Shown: piece by piece, positions 7,155 to 16,120 of the stretch
How the letters are laid out: the number at the start of each line of letters is the position of its first letter
How positions within the stretch are numbered: the stretch's first letter is position 1
DNA from: Dryocosmus kuriphilus
Lineage: Eukaryota > Arthropoda > Insecta > Hymenoptera > Cynipidae
Reading direction: 5' to 3'
NCBI GenBank assembly: GCA_038277395.1
Contig: CM076195.1
Coordinates: 157,690,411 to 157,754,410, forward strand
DNA length: 64,000 nt
Notes under the pieces: generated by a model
Databases searched by the model: none
What the model was told of the DNA's origin: nothing
Seen by the model: the letters and a program-made list of their open reading frames with translations, nothing else
Position numbers and translations under genes: made by a program

Positions 7155-7994
7155 ATGATCGTTCATGAACGAAAAAGAGTCAGTCGTAAAGAAGCTGTGA
7201 AGCAGACAAGACGTGGAAGAGGCTTAGTCAACAAAATCATCAACAACTTGCCATTTGAGTTGCACTTGCCTGGTTACCAGTACTGTGGACCAGGTACTAA
7301 GCTAGCAAAACGATTAGCGCGAGGTGATCCAGGAATCAATCCACCGGATGCAGCTTGCAAAGATCACGATATTGCTTATTCACAAAATAGGGAGAACCTT
7401 GAGGCTAGAAACGTAACTGATAGAGCACTAGCTGAAAAAGCTTGGGAGCGTGTTCATGCTAAAGACGCGGGTATATTTGAAAAAGCAGGTGCTTGGGGAA
7501 TAGCAAACACTATGAAAATTAAATCTAAGTTTGGCATGGGTCTCAAGAATAAAAAAAAGCCTGCTACCACACTAAGAAAAATCGTTATGGCAGCTAAAAA
7601 ATCAATGATTTCGAGTAATGATGCACAAACTGTAATCAAGTCTGCATTAAAAGGTGCACGCAATGCTGTAAAAAGAGCTGGCGGAAAGAGGAAAATTAAT
7701 AAGCCTCGTATTCTACCTGTTCCAACTAAGGTGGGTGGTTTTCTACCCTTTTTAATACCCATTTTTGCGGGTCTGAGTGCAACTGGAGCACTAGCAGGTG
7801 GAGCGGCTGGTATAGCAAAAGCTGTCAATGATGCACATTCTGCAAAACATCAACTTACAGAGAGTAAACGTCATAATGAAACGATGGAAGCCATTGCTTT
7901 GGGAAAAGGTCTTTACTTAAAACCATATAAACAAGGACTAGGACTTCAGGTCAAAGGGGCAGGACTTAAATGCAAGTCAAAAAACTTAAAGTGA
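7155..7994 (+). CDS. Parvovirus-type phospholipase A2 protein with hydrophobic pX-like segment (279 aa)
   Basis: I choose ATG 7155; the frame extends upstream only from a TTG. After a basic N-terminus comes a PLA2 domain like that in parvovirus VP1 unique regions: calcium loop Y43-C-G-P-G47 and catalytic D65-A-A-C-K-D-H71-D72 with Y75. Such domains open endosomal membranes during entry. A lysine-rich middle follows, then a long hydrophobic, glycine-rich segment (KVGGFLPFLIPIFAGLSATG, roughly residues 190-222). That segment resembles adenovirus core protein X/mu and is a likely protease-processed membrane-active peptide. The tail repeats a GLYLKPYK-like motif. It overlaps the protease gene by 25 bases. 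This is a likely minor virion protein. Confidence 0.88.
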   Translation: MIVHERKRVSRKEAVKQTRRGRGLVNKIINNLPFELHLPGYQYCGPGTKLAKRLARGDPGINPPDAACKDHDIAYSQNRENLEARNVTDRALAEKAWERVHAKDAGIFEKAGAWGIANTMKIKSKFGMGLKNKKKPATTLRKIVMAAKKSMISSNDAQTVIKSALKGARNAVKRAGGKRKINKPRILPVPTKVGGFLPFLIPIFAGLSATGALAGGAAGIAKAVNDAHSAKHQLTESKRHNETMEAIALGKGLYLKPYKQGLGLQVKGAGLKCKSKNLK

Positions 7995-8386
7995 AGCTAC
8001 CTCATCGAGCATTGACTGATTCAGATTTACTTAAATTCGCGAAATCTTTAAAAATACCACATTTTCGAGGTGTTTTTATGCGAAATGGATTGCCAGAAGG
8101 TGGATCACGTAAATATGAAAGTGCTATTGTTAACCTTGATGATAGAAAAGGACCAGGAACACACTGGTGTGCCTATAAAAAGATTAACAATAAAGTAATT
8201 TATTTTGATAGCTTTGGTAATCTTCGACCACCTTTGGATCTCTTTAAGTACCTCGGTGTTGGTAGCATAAAGTATAATTATAACAGATATCAAAATTATG
8301 ATACATTCGTTTGTGGCCATTTATGTTTACAATTTCTGTGTAATCAATTAAAATCTAAAAGTATGTATAATCTATATAAGTGTTGA
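7970..8386 (+). CDS. PRO: Adenain-like cysteine protease (138 aa)
   Basis: This maturation protease belongs to the adenovirus/Ulp1 (C5/C48) type. The likely triad is H65 (GTHWCAYKK), D80 (YFDSFG) and C115 (FVCGHLC), with Q108 as oxyanion helper in YNRYQNY. The N-terminal LTDSDLLKFAKSLKIPHFRG is the usual substrate-groove lead-in. The length is short but normal for Polinton proteases. The ATG lies inside the end of the PLA2 gene, in another frame, so the two probably share one message. Its likely substrates are the neighbouring capsid and PLA2/hydrophobic proteins. Confidence 0.92.
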   Translation: MQVKKLKVKLPHRALTDSDLLKFAKSLKIPHFRGVFMRNGLPEGGSRKYESAIVNLDDRKGPGTHWCAYKKINNKVIYFDSFGNLRPPLDLFKYLGVGSIKYNYNRYQNYDTFVCGHLCLQFLCNQLKSKSMYNLYKC

Positions 8387-8408
8387 AATATGTGATATCA
8401 AGTCAGTG
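8373..8408 (+). promoter_or_regulatory. TATA plus TCAGT initiator for minor capsid gene
   Basis: TATATAAG starts at 8373 inside the end of the protease gene, and TCAGTG gives a start at A8405, spacing 32. The first downstream ATG is 8426. Confidence 0.65.
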
Positions 8409-8425
8409 TAAGGCTAGCCATCAAC

Positions 8426-9115
8426 ATGGATGATTCATTGACACTAACATTATCGGGAACTTCTTCAATTCTGGAGACGAACTATTTTCCACCGATTGAA
8501 TTGTCTCCTTACAAAAGTTATGCGCTCGGTCTTGTTGAATTTCTAACCTTTAATTAAATTCCAAACGTGCATGTTGGTCAAAATAAATTTTATGTGAATA
8601 ATAAAGAGTACACTATACCTACGGGTAGTTATGAGATAAATGACATACAGCGCTATCTGCAGAATGTTTTAGCAACTGAGGGTATTGAAATTCACATCAA
8701 GCCAAATAATAATACTCTGAAAAGTGAAATTTATTGCAATCGAGGTATAAATTTTGAATCTGAAGATTCTATTGGTCGTTTGCTGGGATTTTCTCCACGC
8801 AGACTAGAAGCTAAAAAACTTTATAAATCTGATCAACCGGTATCAATCATAAAAGTGAATGCTCTCAGAGTTGAGTGCAGTATAACTACAGGTGCATATA
8901 TTAATGGACAAAAAGTACATACTATTCACGAATTTTTTCCTGTAGTACCACCTGGTTATAAGATAGTGGAAGTACCTTCTCATGTCATTTACTTACCAGT
9001 CGCCGTACAGTCAATAGATCATATACAGCTCCGTATAGTTGATCAAGACGGACATTTGGTTAATTTTCGTGGAGAAGTTATAACAATTAGATTACACATC
9101 AAGTCTCTGAAATAA
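8426..9115 (+). CDS. mCP: Minor capsid (penton) protein gene, interrupted by in-frame TAA
   Basis: The frame starts at ATG 8426, 21 bases after the predicted start site, and runs to 9115 with one in-frame TAA at 8555-8557 (codon 44). Reading across the stop gives one continuous protein of about 229 positions, with homologous-looking sequence on both sides. The part before the stop (SPYKSYALGLVEFLTFN) and the part after it (KEYTIPTGSYEINDIQRYL) match the Polinton single-jelly-roll penton pattern. Later parts hold GRLLGFSPR and VNALRVECSI. Without readthrough the product is only 43 residues, or a truncated 3' protein from a later start. No frameshift is involved. Confidence 0.85.
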
Positions 9116-9120
9116 TAATA

Positions 9121-9282
9121 ATGGGTATTGTTTTCAATAAGAAGGTTGGTTTTGGCTATAATAAAGCAGCACCATGTCACAAGCTAATCAGTCAACAAAG
9201 AGCAGTCAAAGGGCTAACACCACAAAACGTGCTATTCCTGAAACATCAAGGCCTGGAAGTCAGAAAACGAAGACGCGAATAA
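9121..9282 (+). CDS. Small ORF between capsid genes (53 aa)
   Basis: An ATG-started frame of 53 residues lies five bases after the minor capsid stop. The end, GLTPQNVLFLKHQGLEVRKR, resembles short proteins I have seen between the two capsid genes of insect Polintons. The MCP core promoter (TATA 9157, start 9190) lies inside it. A longer overlapping frame from ATG 9174 to 9389 (71 aa, cysteine- and valine-rich middle) is an alternative, but its ATG is upstream of the MCP start site. Function unknown. Confidence 0.45.
   Translation: MGIVFNKKVGFGYNKAAPCHKLISQQRAVKGLTPQNVLFLKHQGLEVRKRRRE
9157..9193 (+). promoter_or_regulatory. TATA plus TCAGTC initiator for major capsid gene
   Basis: TATAATAA starts at 9157 and TCAGTC lies at 9188-9193 (A9190), spacing 33. 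No ATG occurs between 9190 and 9346, so the first ATG of this message is the major capsid start. Confidence 0.65.
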
Positions 9283-9345
9283 AGAAATTCAAGATTTTTT
9301 GCACCTGCGTTTGTGTTTTTGTTTATCGACGTTTAATTGTTTGCT

Positions 9346-10569
9346 ATGGAAGGGGGAATTTTAAACATTCAAGCACCAATCATCTTTGATGAATCAATTG
9401 CTCACTGTGAAGTCCATGCACATCAGCCTTATGCCTCATCAACTTTCAATAACAGTGATTAAATTCGAATTGCTGTGCAAAACCAAGATCACTGTCTCCT
9501 ACCAAGCAAAAGTTCACTTCACGTACATGGAAGATTGGTGAGGGTTGATGGAACACCAGTGACTACTACTGTGTTAGTTTCTAATGCTATCTGTCATTTG
9601 TTTGAAGAAGCAAGATACGAAATCAACGCAACAGAAATTGATAGAAACAAAAATGTCGGGCTCACTAGCCTCATGAAAAATTATATATCTTTAAATCCCA
9701 ACCAATCACGTTACATTGAAAATACTGGTTGGCTTGAAATAAATAATAATGGCCAATCATTAACCAACGCTACAGGTTATTTTGATGTATCTGTACCTCT
9801 TTGCATGATCTTTGGCTTTGCTGAAGATTATCACAAAGTCATTGTCAATGCTAAACATGAACTTATTTTAACAAGATCAAAAAGTGATGCAAATGCCATC
9901 TTGCAAACAGCTCCCAATGAGCAGTATAAAATTGAAATTAATAAAGTTGAGTGGCTATTACCCAGCCTTAGATTATCAGATTCACGAAAATTTCAGTTGC
10001 TAAAATACATTGAAAAAGATCCGTTTATTCCAGTCAGTTTTCGATCTTGGGAATTGTATGAATATCCTCTACTTCCAACTACTTCAAACCATGTTTGGAC
10101 TGTAAAAACATCAGCACAATTGGAAAAACCGAGATTTGTTATACTAGGTTTCCAAACAAATAGAAAAAATAATACTAATATAAACTCTAGTCACTTTGAT
10201 CATTGCAATCTAACTAATGCAAAACTATTTTTGAACGATCAGTGTTATCCTTATGGCAATTTAAATCTCAATATTAATAAAAATCAGTATGCTCTACTTT
10301 ACAAAATGTACACAAACTTTCAAGCTAATTACTATGGCAAGGAATTGCAACCATTGCTATCGAGAGGGGAATTTATAGAGCATGCGCCTCTAATTGTTAT
10401 TGATTGCTCTAAACAAAATGAGTCACTGAAATATGGACCAGTTGATGTTCGTCTAGAATTTCAAACTAGTGAAAATTTTCCGGCTCAAACTTCTGCATAT
10501 TGCTTAATTTTACATGATCGTATAATTGAATATAAACCAATAAGTGGTAGTGTGAAAAAATTGGTATAA
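9346..10569 (+). CDS. MCP: Major capsid protein (double jelly-roll) gene, interrupted by in-frame TAA
   Basis: The frame starts at ATG 9346, the first ATG after the predicted start site at 9190. An in-frame TAA at 9460-9462 (codon 39) breaks it; beyond it the frame is open to 10569 (407 sense positions in total). Sequence on both sides fits the Polinton capsid family: AHQPYASSTFNNSD before the stop, and VQNQDHCLLPSKSS, KPRFVILGFQTNRKN, FDHCNLTNAKLFLN, YALLYKMYTNFQ and GPVDVRLEFQTS after it. The C-terminus ends in the usual YCLILHDRIIEY. It would form trimeric hexon-like capsomers. As read, only a 38-residue peptide or an internally started fragment could be made. Confidence 0.88.
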
Positions 10570-10600
10570 AAACTGTAACTAGGCTGAAATAGTTTTAGTT
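10565..10600 (+). promoter_or_regulatory. TATA plus initiator for 10610 gene
   Basis: TATAAAAA starts at 10565, at the very end of the MCP frame, and a TTAGTT initiator-like site gives A10597, spacing 32. The ATG follows at 10610. Confidence 0.5.
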
Positions 10601-10609
10601 GAATTCATT

Positions 10610-11116
10610 ATGGAGTACGTGGTGGACCTGCAGGGTTTCAAGTTACCTGTAAACAAATTTGTATTGAAAGAATTGGCTATATTACCAATCAATGATAATA
10701 ATGGTGCTGTCGCAAAGCCATATACTTTTCTCTTTCAATCACCCTGCAAGTGGAACTGCGTCCCATTAGAATATAAGTCTATGAACATTTGGGTAGAGTA
10801 CAATCATCATGGAATTCCCTGGAATTCTGGTAATTTGCCATATACTTTAATGCCTGTAATCCTCGAGAACGTTTTGAAAGATGCAACAAAAATTTATGTT
10901 AAAGGATTAGAGAAAAAGAATTGGCTGAAACAATTTGTAAAAATGTCAACTGAAATTGTTGATATGCATGATTTGAACTGCCCATCGCTACGTGTATTGC
11001 GTGAAATATTTTTAATTAATGATATTGAATGTACACATCATCATTATATGTATAAGAAAAGTTATTTTAATTGTGCAATTGAAAATGTAATCTTGTTGAA
11101 AAACTGGATGTCTTAG
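10610..11116 (+). CDS. Conserved hypothetical protein of insect mobile elements (168 aa)
   Basis: This is an intact ATG-started frame with its own TATA. The pattern is one I know from many insect Polinton/retroelement-associated proteins: VDLQGFKLPVNKFVLKELAI at the start, a central YNHHGIPWNSGNLPY, then KIYVKGLEKKNWLKQF, and a cysteine/histidine-rich C-terminus (CTHHHYMYKKSYFNCAIENV). The opening DLQGF and the spacing of later conserved blocks have suggested an RNase H-like or exonuclease fold to me, but key acidic residues are not clear, so function is unassigned. A forward AATAAA cluster lies near 11240. Confidence 0.7.
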   Translation: MEYVVDLQGFKLPVNKFVLKELAILPINDNNGAVAKPYTFLFQSPCKWNCVPLEYKSMNIWVEYNHHGIPWNSGNLPYTLMPVILENVLKDATKIYVKGLEKKNWLKQFVKMSTEIVDMHDLNCPSLRVLREIFLINDIECTHHHYMYKKSYFNCAIENVILLKNWMS

Positions 11117-11705
11117 AGAAGTTTTTCTAGAATAGCTTTTAATTTATAGAGATAAGAAAATCATATATATATATATATATATGCTTAATCATAGACGACT
11201 TGATTTTTTTTAAAAGATTAATGTACTGATTTTTTATGAAATAAATAAAAAGAAATTGAAACGAAATTGACCTTTTTATTTAGAGTTTCTTTCACCCTTA
11301 TAATAGTAGCTGCGAGTACAAGTTGCTGTAGGTCAAGAAACATTGATAGCATTGAAGTTTCTCGTATGAAAAAAATCCTTGACTTCTCCGGCTGGTCGAC
11401 ACTTGAGCGGCAGATTACGAATGGATCAGGTTACATCTGATTGCTGTCGAGAAAAAATGAACTGCATTGAACTCTTACGCTGGAATTAAAGCCGATGAGT
11501 TTATTTGAAATGCTTTTCAGGTTGCATTAAATAAAAAAGACAGTAATTTTAATTTTAATAATAATAATAATAATCTTTTTTCATTTTTTATTTTCAAACT
11601 GATTGTATTTTTACAAAATTCTATTTTTGCCTACTTTACATACATATGAATTCAACTCTCATTCTTCCACTCACATATTTACATCACATACACACACACA
11701 CCCCG
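11117..11705. other. Non-coding stretch with poly(A) signals and microsatellites
   Basis: No gene is visible. An AT dinucleotide run lies at 11165-11182, AATAAATAAA near 11240 (3' end of the 10610 gene), an AAT run near 11560, and a CA run near 11690. Confidence 0.6.
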
Positions 11706-11947
11706 CAGCGCTTTCTTCGCTTCACTTGCCACCTTATAATAATAATTAAATATAATACAATAAGAACCTCGGTGTCTCAAATGCGTCTATACAATTTATT
11801 ATAATAAAAAAAAACTATACATTTGTTACACAGCGCTTTCTTCTCTTCACTTGCAGCCTTTATAATAATTAAATATAATACAATAAGAACCTCGGTGTCT
11901 CAAAATGTGTCTATACAATTTATTATAATACAAAAATTATACATTTA
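11706..11947. repeat. Tandem duplication of ~125 bp at polymerase 3' end
   Basis: CAGCGCTTTCTTC starts at 11706 and again at 11831. The two units match through AACCTCGGTGTCTCAAA and CTATACAATTTATTATAAT with few differences. The second unit runs into the last codons of the polymerase. Each unit has TTTATT on plus, that is a reverse AATAAA, so the duplication doubles the polymerase poly(A) signal. Confidence 0.8.
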
Positions 11948-14900
11948 TTTGTACATTATCGTCCACTTCCATGGGTTCGTACGTTTTATTTTTATAACCC
12001 CATGGAAGAGTCCCATTTTGACCGGGAATAAGAATACGCTTATCATCATACCAACTAAGTGCAATCTTATCCTGTTTAATAGATTGCACTTCATGTTTTC
12101 TACTTCGGATTAGATGTTGAGTTCGGATCAGGGTTTGGCAAGATATGAGAGACTGCTTATAGTCCTCGAATGTTATTGTTCTTAAAGTAGAACCTTTTAC
12201 ACCTTTAGCTTTCTTTTTCTCCCCCCTCTTCACCCAAAACTTTGTATGCATATAATTTTGCCCTCAAACCAACAAATTCTGTTATTATTTTCCCGTTAAG
12301 TTCATCCTTCATCAAGCCTAATACTTTTTTATTCAGAAGGCGTATTCCGTAAACATTATTTGGGGAATAGTCCGAAGTATCAAATTTGTGTGAATCTCTT
12401 TTAATATAATCGTAAACGTTGGGAACGGCGAATTGATATATTAAACTATCTGTGTCGGTATACAATAATTTTGCATTATTACCAAACGTGTTCTGAATGT
12501 AATTATAGTGGAAATCATAAATTATTGTTTTTGATAGATCAAGAATCGTGAATCCTGTATAAATTGGTTTATTGAAATTAATTTTTGTTTTATCCATTTC
12601 AATGATAACCATTTCTTCACCGAATATGGTGCAGCTATGGAAATTTGGTTTAGCGATTAAATTTTTCGCTCCATACCTCCCCTCCCATTTTGTTACAAGC
12701 CTTACATCTTTGTGCTTTCTCACATTTTCCATAGTTTTACCAAAAACAGAATTGTTCATTAATTTATAAAAATTTTTCTCAAATTCATTTTTTGATGCTT
12801 TCCTACAGTTTGTATTTAAGTCAATGTAATCTTTTAACCAGGGTTTTTGTTTAAAATGCAGTACTCTATGGATTTTTGTCAGCTTCATTCCCAATGATAA
12901 ATACTGTTTCAAATTTCTATAATGAATCACATAATTTTTCTTTGGTAGCAAATTTGGTACTAACTTGGGTGTTGTGGATTTTAGATGGGAGGTATGAAGT
13001 GCTCTGGACATAAAGGTAAGTCTTTATGTAAATCATGGAGCTCCTCGGGATATTCTAGATCTACCTCTAAAATATAACCTTCTGGTGAATCATCAGGAAT
13101 ATTGAAAAAGTTTGGTTCATTTTCAAAATTTTCAAACCACTCAAAATCTTTATATGGCAAAAATTCACTCATAGCCGCACCATATTGATTGTTAATATCA
13201 AAATACATAATATAAGATTCTGGTTCATTTGGATTAAAATCTGAGCCCATAAATCTATTGTTGGCTTTGGCATATCTGTTTGAGCATTGGGAAACCCCGC
13301 CTCGAATTCCTTTTTCAATAAATAACAGCTTTTCTACATCAGTAAACAATTCAAGCTCAATGCCGCTATATTTTAACATTGCATCAAAAGCGAGTCCCGG
13401 TGCTGTGTAATAGTGTAATGGATCTAAGTTGTATGTGGAAAAACAAGTTTTTCTAAAATTTTGAAAAATATCAGCCAAAAGTAAAACATCTGTTTTTAAA
13501 TATAAGTCAGAGTATTCGCCCAAAGTTTTCAAATTAAATGTTTCCCATACTTTACAGGCATGTTGATAATCCTGTTCTGAAATATCGGAATCATTTAATT
13601 TGGAATAAAAAGCTTCTCTCGGCGGTAATTGTTTTTTCCTGAAATTTTTGCCAACAGTCAATATAATCATAAGGAAAAACCCCTTTTCTTGTCAATAAAT
13701 TAAATTCGTCATTATTTTTGCAGTATTTTCTTGTAATTTTTTTCTCATCATTATTTAGGTATGATGCCAACTTTTCAAGACTACTAGGCATAAATCTAAA
13801 AGAGTCAATAAATCGAAGCTTTACATTTGTGCCTTCCACATGTTTTGTAAAAGATATATATTTTTCTTTGTTAATCGGTAATAATTGAATGCCACCTTCG
13901 AAACTTGTAGCTAAGTCTTTTATAATAAAATGTGCATCATATCCAGACAAGTTGTGTAAAACTACAGGAATCACATGTGAGTCTTTATAGTTAATATTAC
14001 AACCCGGATGACTTGCACCGCGATATTTACCAGTGAAATGATCATGATCGCGATGTTTAATTTCACAATCATTTGAAAAAGGTTTTTCACAAATGTGACA
14101 ATTTTTTGCCGTTTGGAATTCTCGCTCTTGTTGCAATGTTAAAGTGTCCATTGGGATAATATTTTTTATATGAGAATCTACTTCATCAGACACTCGTTTT
14201 AATTCTGTCATAAACCATTTTATACAATCTTCCCCTCGATGAACTGTAAGCTCAGACAATGAGTCATCATAATTACATTGTAAATAAAATGCTACACTTG
14301 TTGGTATATGTTTTTGATAATTGGGTGATTGTATGTTTGAATTTTTTTCTAATAAACACTCAATATCAGCGTAAATACAAAATGGAACTTTTTCTTTATA
14401 TCTATAATTTTTAAATTTTAATATTCTGTTTTTTTCACTTGGCATTATTGCTCTACATTTATTCATATTCTCGCAGTCCAGTTTATGATTATTAAAAGAT
14501 TTTTCAAATTTAAAATGACACAAACATCTGTCACAGAGCCAGGTTCGACGACGAGATTTTGAAACTTGTGAACTGATTAATCTAGATAAATCTTTGATCC
14601 AAGCAAAATGGTAAACTGTATTACTTTTGGTAAGATCAATATCATTATCATCAATATAATCCTCGTCATCTAAATCAATTTCTGTGTTTTCAATCATAAG
14701 AAGGTGAATTGTTGGCTTGTCAGATTTAAATTGACTTAAATATAGCGGAACAATTTCTTCCTTCTTACAATTTTCATAGGACTCTACACCATAAACATTT
14801 ATACTTAAATTATTTAATTTCTCAAATTTTCCAATATCATGTAAAGTAATTGGAAATTGATTGCATCATATTTTAAATTTTTACAGTTAAAATGAGGATA

Positions 14901-15699
14901 AGAATTAGTACGTTCAGGATGATTTTTAGCTGGATAAAGAGCAGCTATTATTGACCACAGAAAACAAAACTGATCATCATTTTCAATATTTACAACTGCT
15001 CTTTTATCCCTTATAAATTTTGGTAATCGCGTATAAGTTGAGAATCCTGCTGAAAGGGGTGTATATTTATTAAAATTTACGTTTAAGTTAATAATTTCTT
15101 TTAATCTCCAATTAGATTTTTTTTTGCTGAAACTCTTCAACTTTAACTAACAGTTTCTCTCTCACACTCCTTTCGAACCATTCCCCAATATCTGTAAATT
15201 CGAGAATAGCCTCATTTTTGGTATTAAAGAATTTAATTTCCTCTATTTCCCTACCCTCTTCTAATGTGCTGAACTTTGCAGCTAAAATTACATTGACTTT
15301 TAAACCACCCATAATTTTTAGTGTGTTTTTTATTCTAGCATAAATCATTTTCTTTGCGTTATCTAGAAAGCTATTCAGATCCTTGTGGATTAAATTAATT
15401 ACCAAACCTGTTCGAATTCGAGCTTTAAATGCTGTCTCCATATCTTCCCACCTGATTTTTTCCTTGTCATCAGCTTCGTTGATTCCTGATCCTCTTCTCT
15501 GCAATTTTTTAAATTTCCTGTTCCTTGCTTTCATAATTCCAGTCGTAGCTAGAATCTTGTTTTTTTCACCTAGAGAAAGGTTTTTTCCTCTTCTCAAAAT
15601 TTTATTTAGCAGCCGGATGTTCTGGGTGCCGCCTCGAATCCAGAAGTTAATTTCCTCGAATGTCGCATTTTCTTGCAAGAGTTCATATGCCTCGTCCAT
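11937..15699 (-). CDS. POLB: Protein-primed DNA polymerase B with HNH-like insertion, five frameshifts (~1250 aa)
   Basis: The start is the ATG at 15699, just after an in-frame stop. Coding continues through five frame changes, near 15117-15125 (T9 on plus), 14852, 13632-13637 (T6), 12985 and 12221-12226 (C6). Domains in order: an N-terminal Polinton region (ALYPAKNHPERT-like block); exonuclease I (FCIYADIECLL); a zinc/HNH endonuclease VII-like insert (CHICEKPF, then HRDHDHFTGKYRGASHPGCN); exonuclease II (LSGYDAHF); exonuclease III (FPYDYI); polymerase A (YFDINNQYG); B (KLMNNSVFGK); and C (LYTDTDSLIY). All catalytic motifs are present. The breaks at base runs may be sequencing errors; otherwise the gene is dead. 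Confidence 0.9.
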
Positions 15700-15998
15700 C
15701 AATTGAACAAGTCACATTGGTTGGAATTCATTTTTAAAATATTTTAATTAAAATGTTCACTGATTGCTAATCTTGAGTACACAAGTGAAAAAATTGTCTT
15801 TTTCAATTTCACCAGATCACAAAGATTACACAATAATTGTTTTTTTTTAAATTTCACTTTGTTGCTATTGTCTCTTGTGGAATTTATTTTAAAATGTTCA
15901 CTGTTTAATAATAATAATCACTGGAACAGTAGGAGAGTAAATATGTATTGTGTGTTTCAACTTCACATTAATTGTTGCTAGCTCAAAGATTTATTTGC

Positions 15999-16033
15999 AA
16001 CTGAGGAACACAAGAAAGTTCTCCTTATATATA
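15999..16033 (-). promoter_or_regulatory. TATA plus TCAGTT initiator for DNA polymerase
   Basis: On the reverse strand TATATATAAG starts at 16033 and TCAGTT gives a start at A16002, spacing 31. It lies ~90 bases inside the right TIR border, mirroring the position of the first left promoter. The leader to 15699 is about 300 bases and contains short upstream ATGs. Confidence 0.6.
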
Positions 16034-16120
16034 GCTGCCGTGTGGTTTGCAAGCACATCACGCTTGCTGGTTCTAATCCTGATATTTGCTTGCTTGCTGG
16101 AAGCTGACAACATATTTTTT

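Noticed and set aside
7454..7828. 124-residue reverse frame within the PLA2 gene
   Set aside because: Antisense shadow of a real gene whose catalytic motifs are on the plus strand; hydrophobicity comes from the complement of the glycine/alanine-rich segment.
9174..9389. 71-residue frame between the capsid genes
   Set aside because: Its ATG is upstream of the predicted MCP start site and it overlaps the better-supported 9121-9282 frame and the MCP start. Kept only as an alternative.
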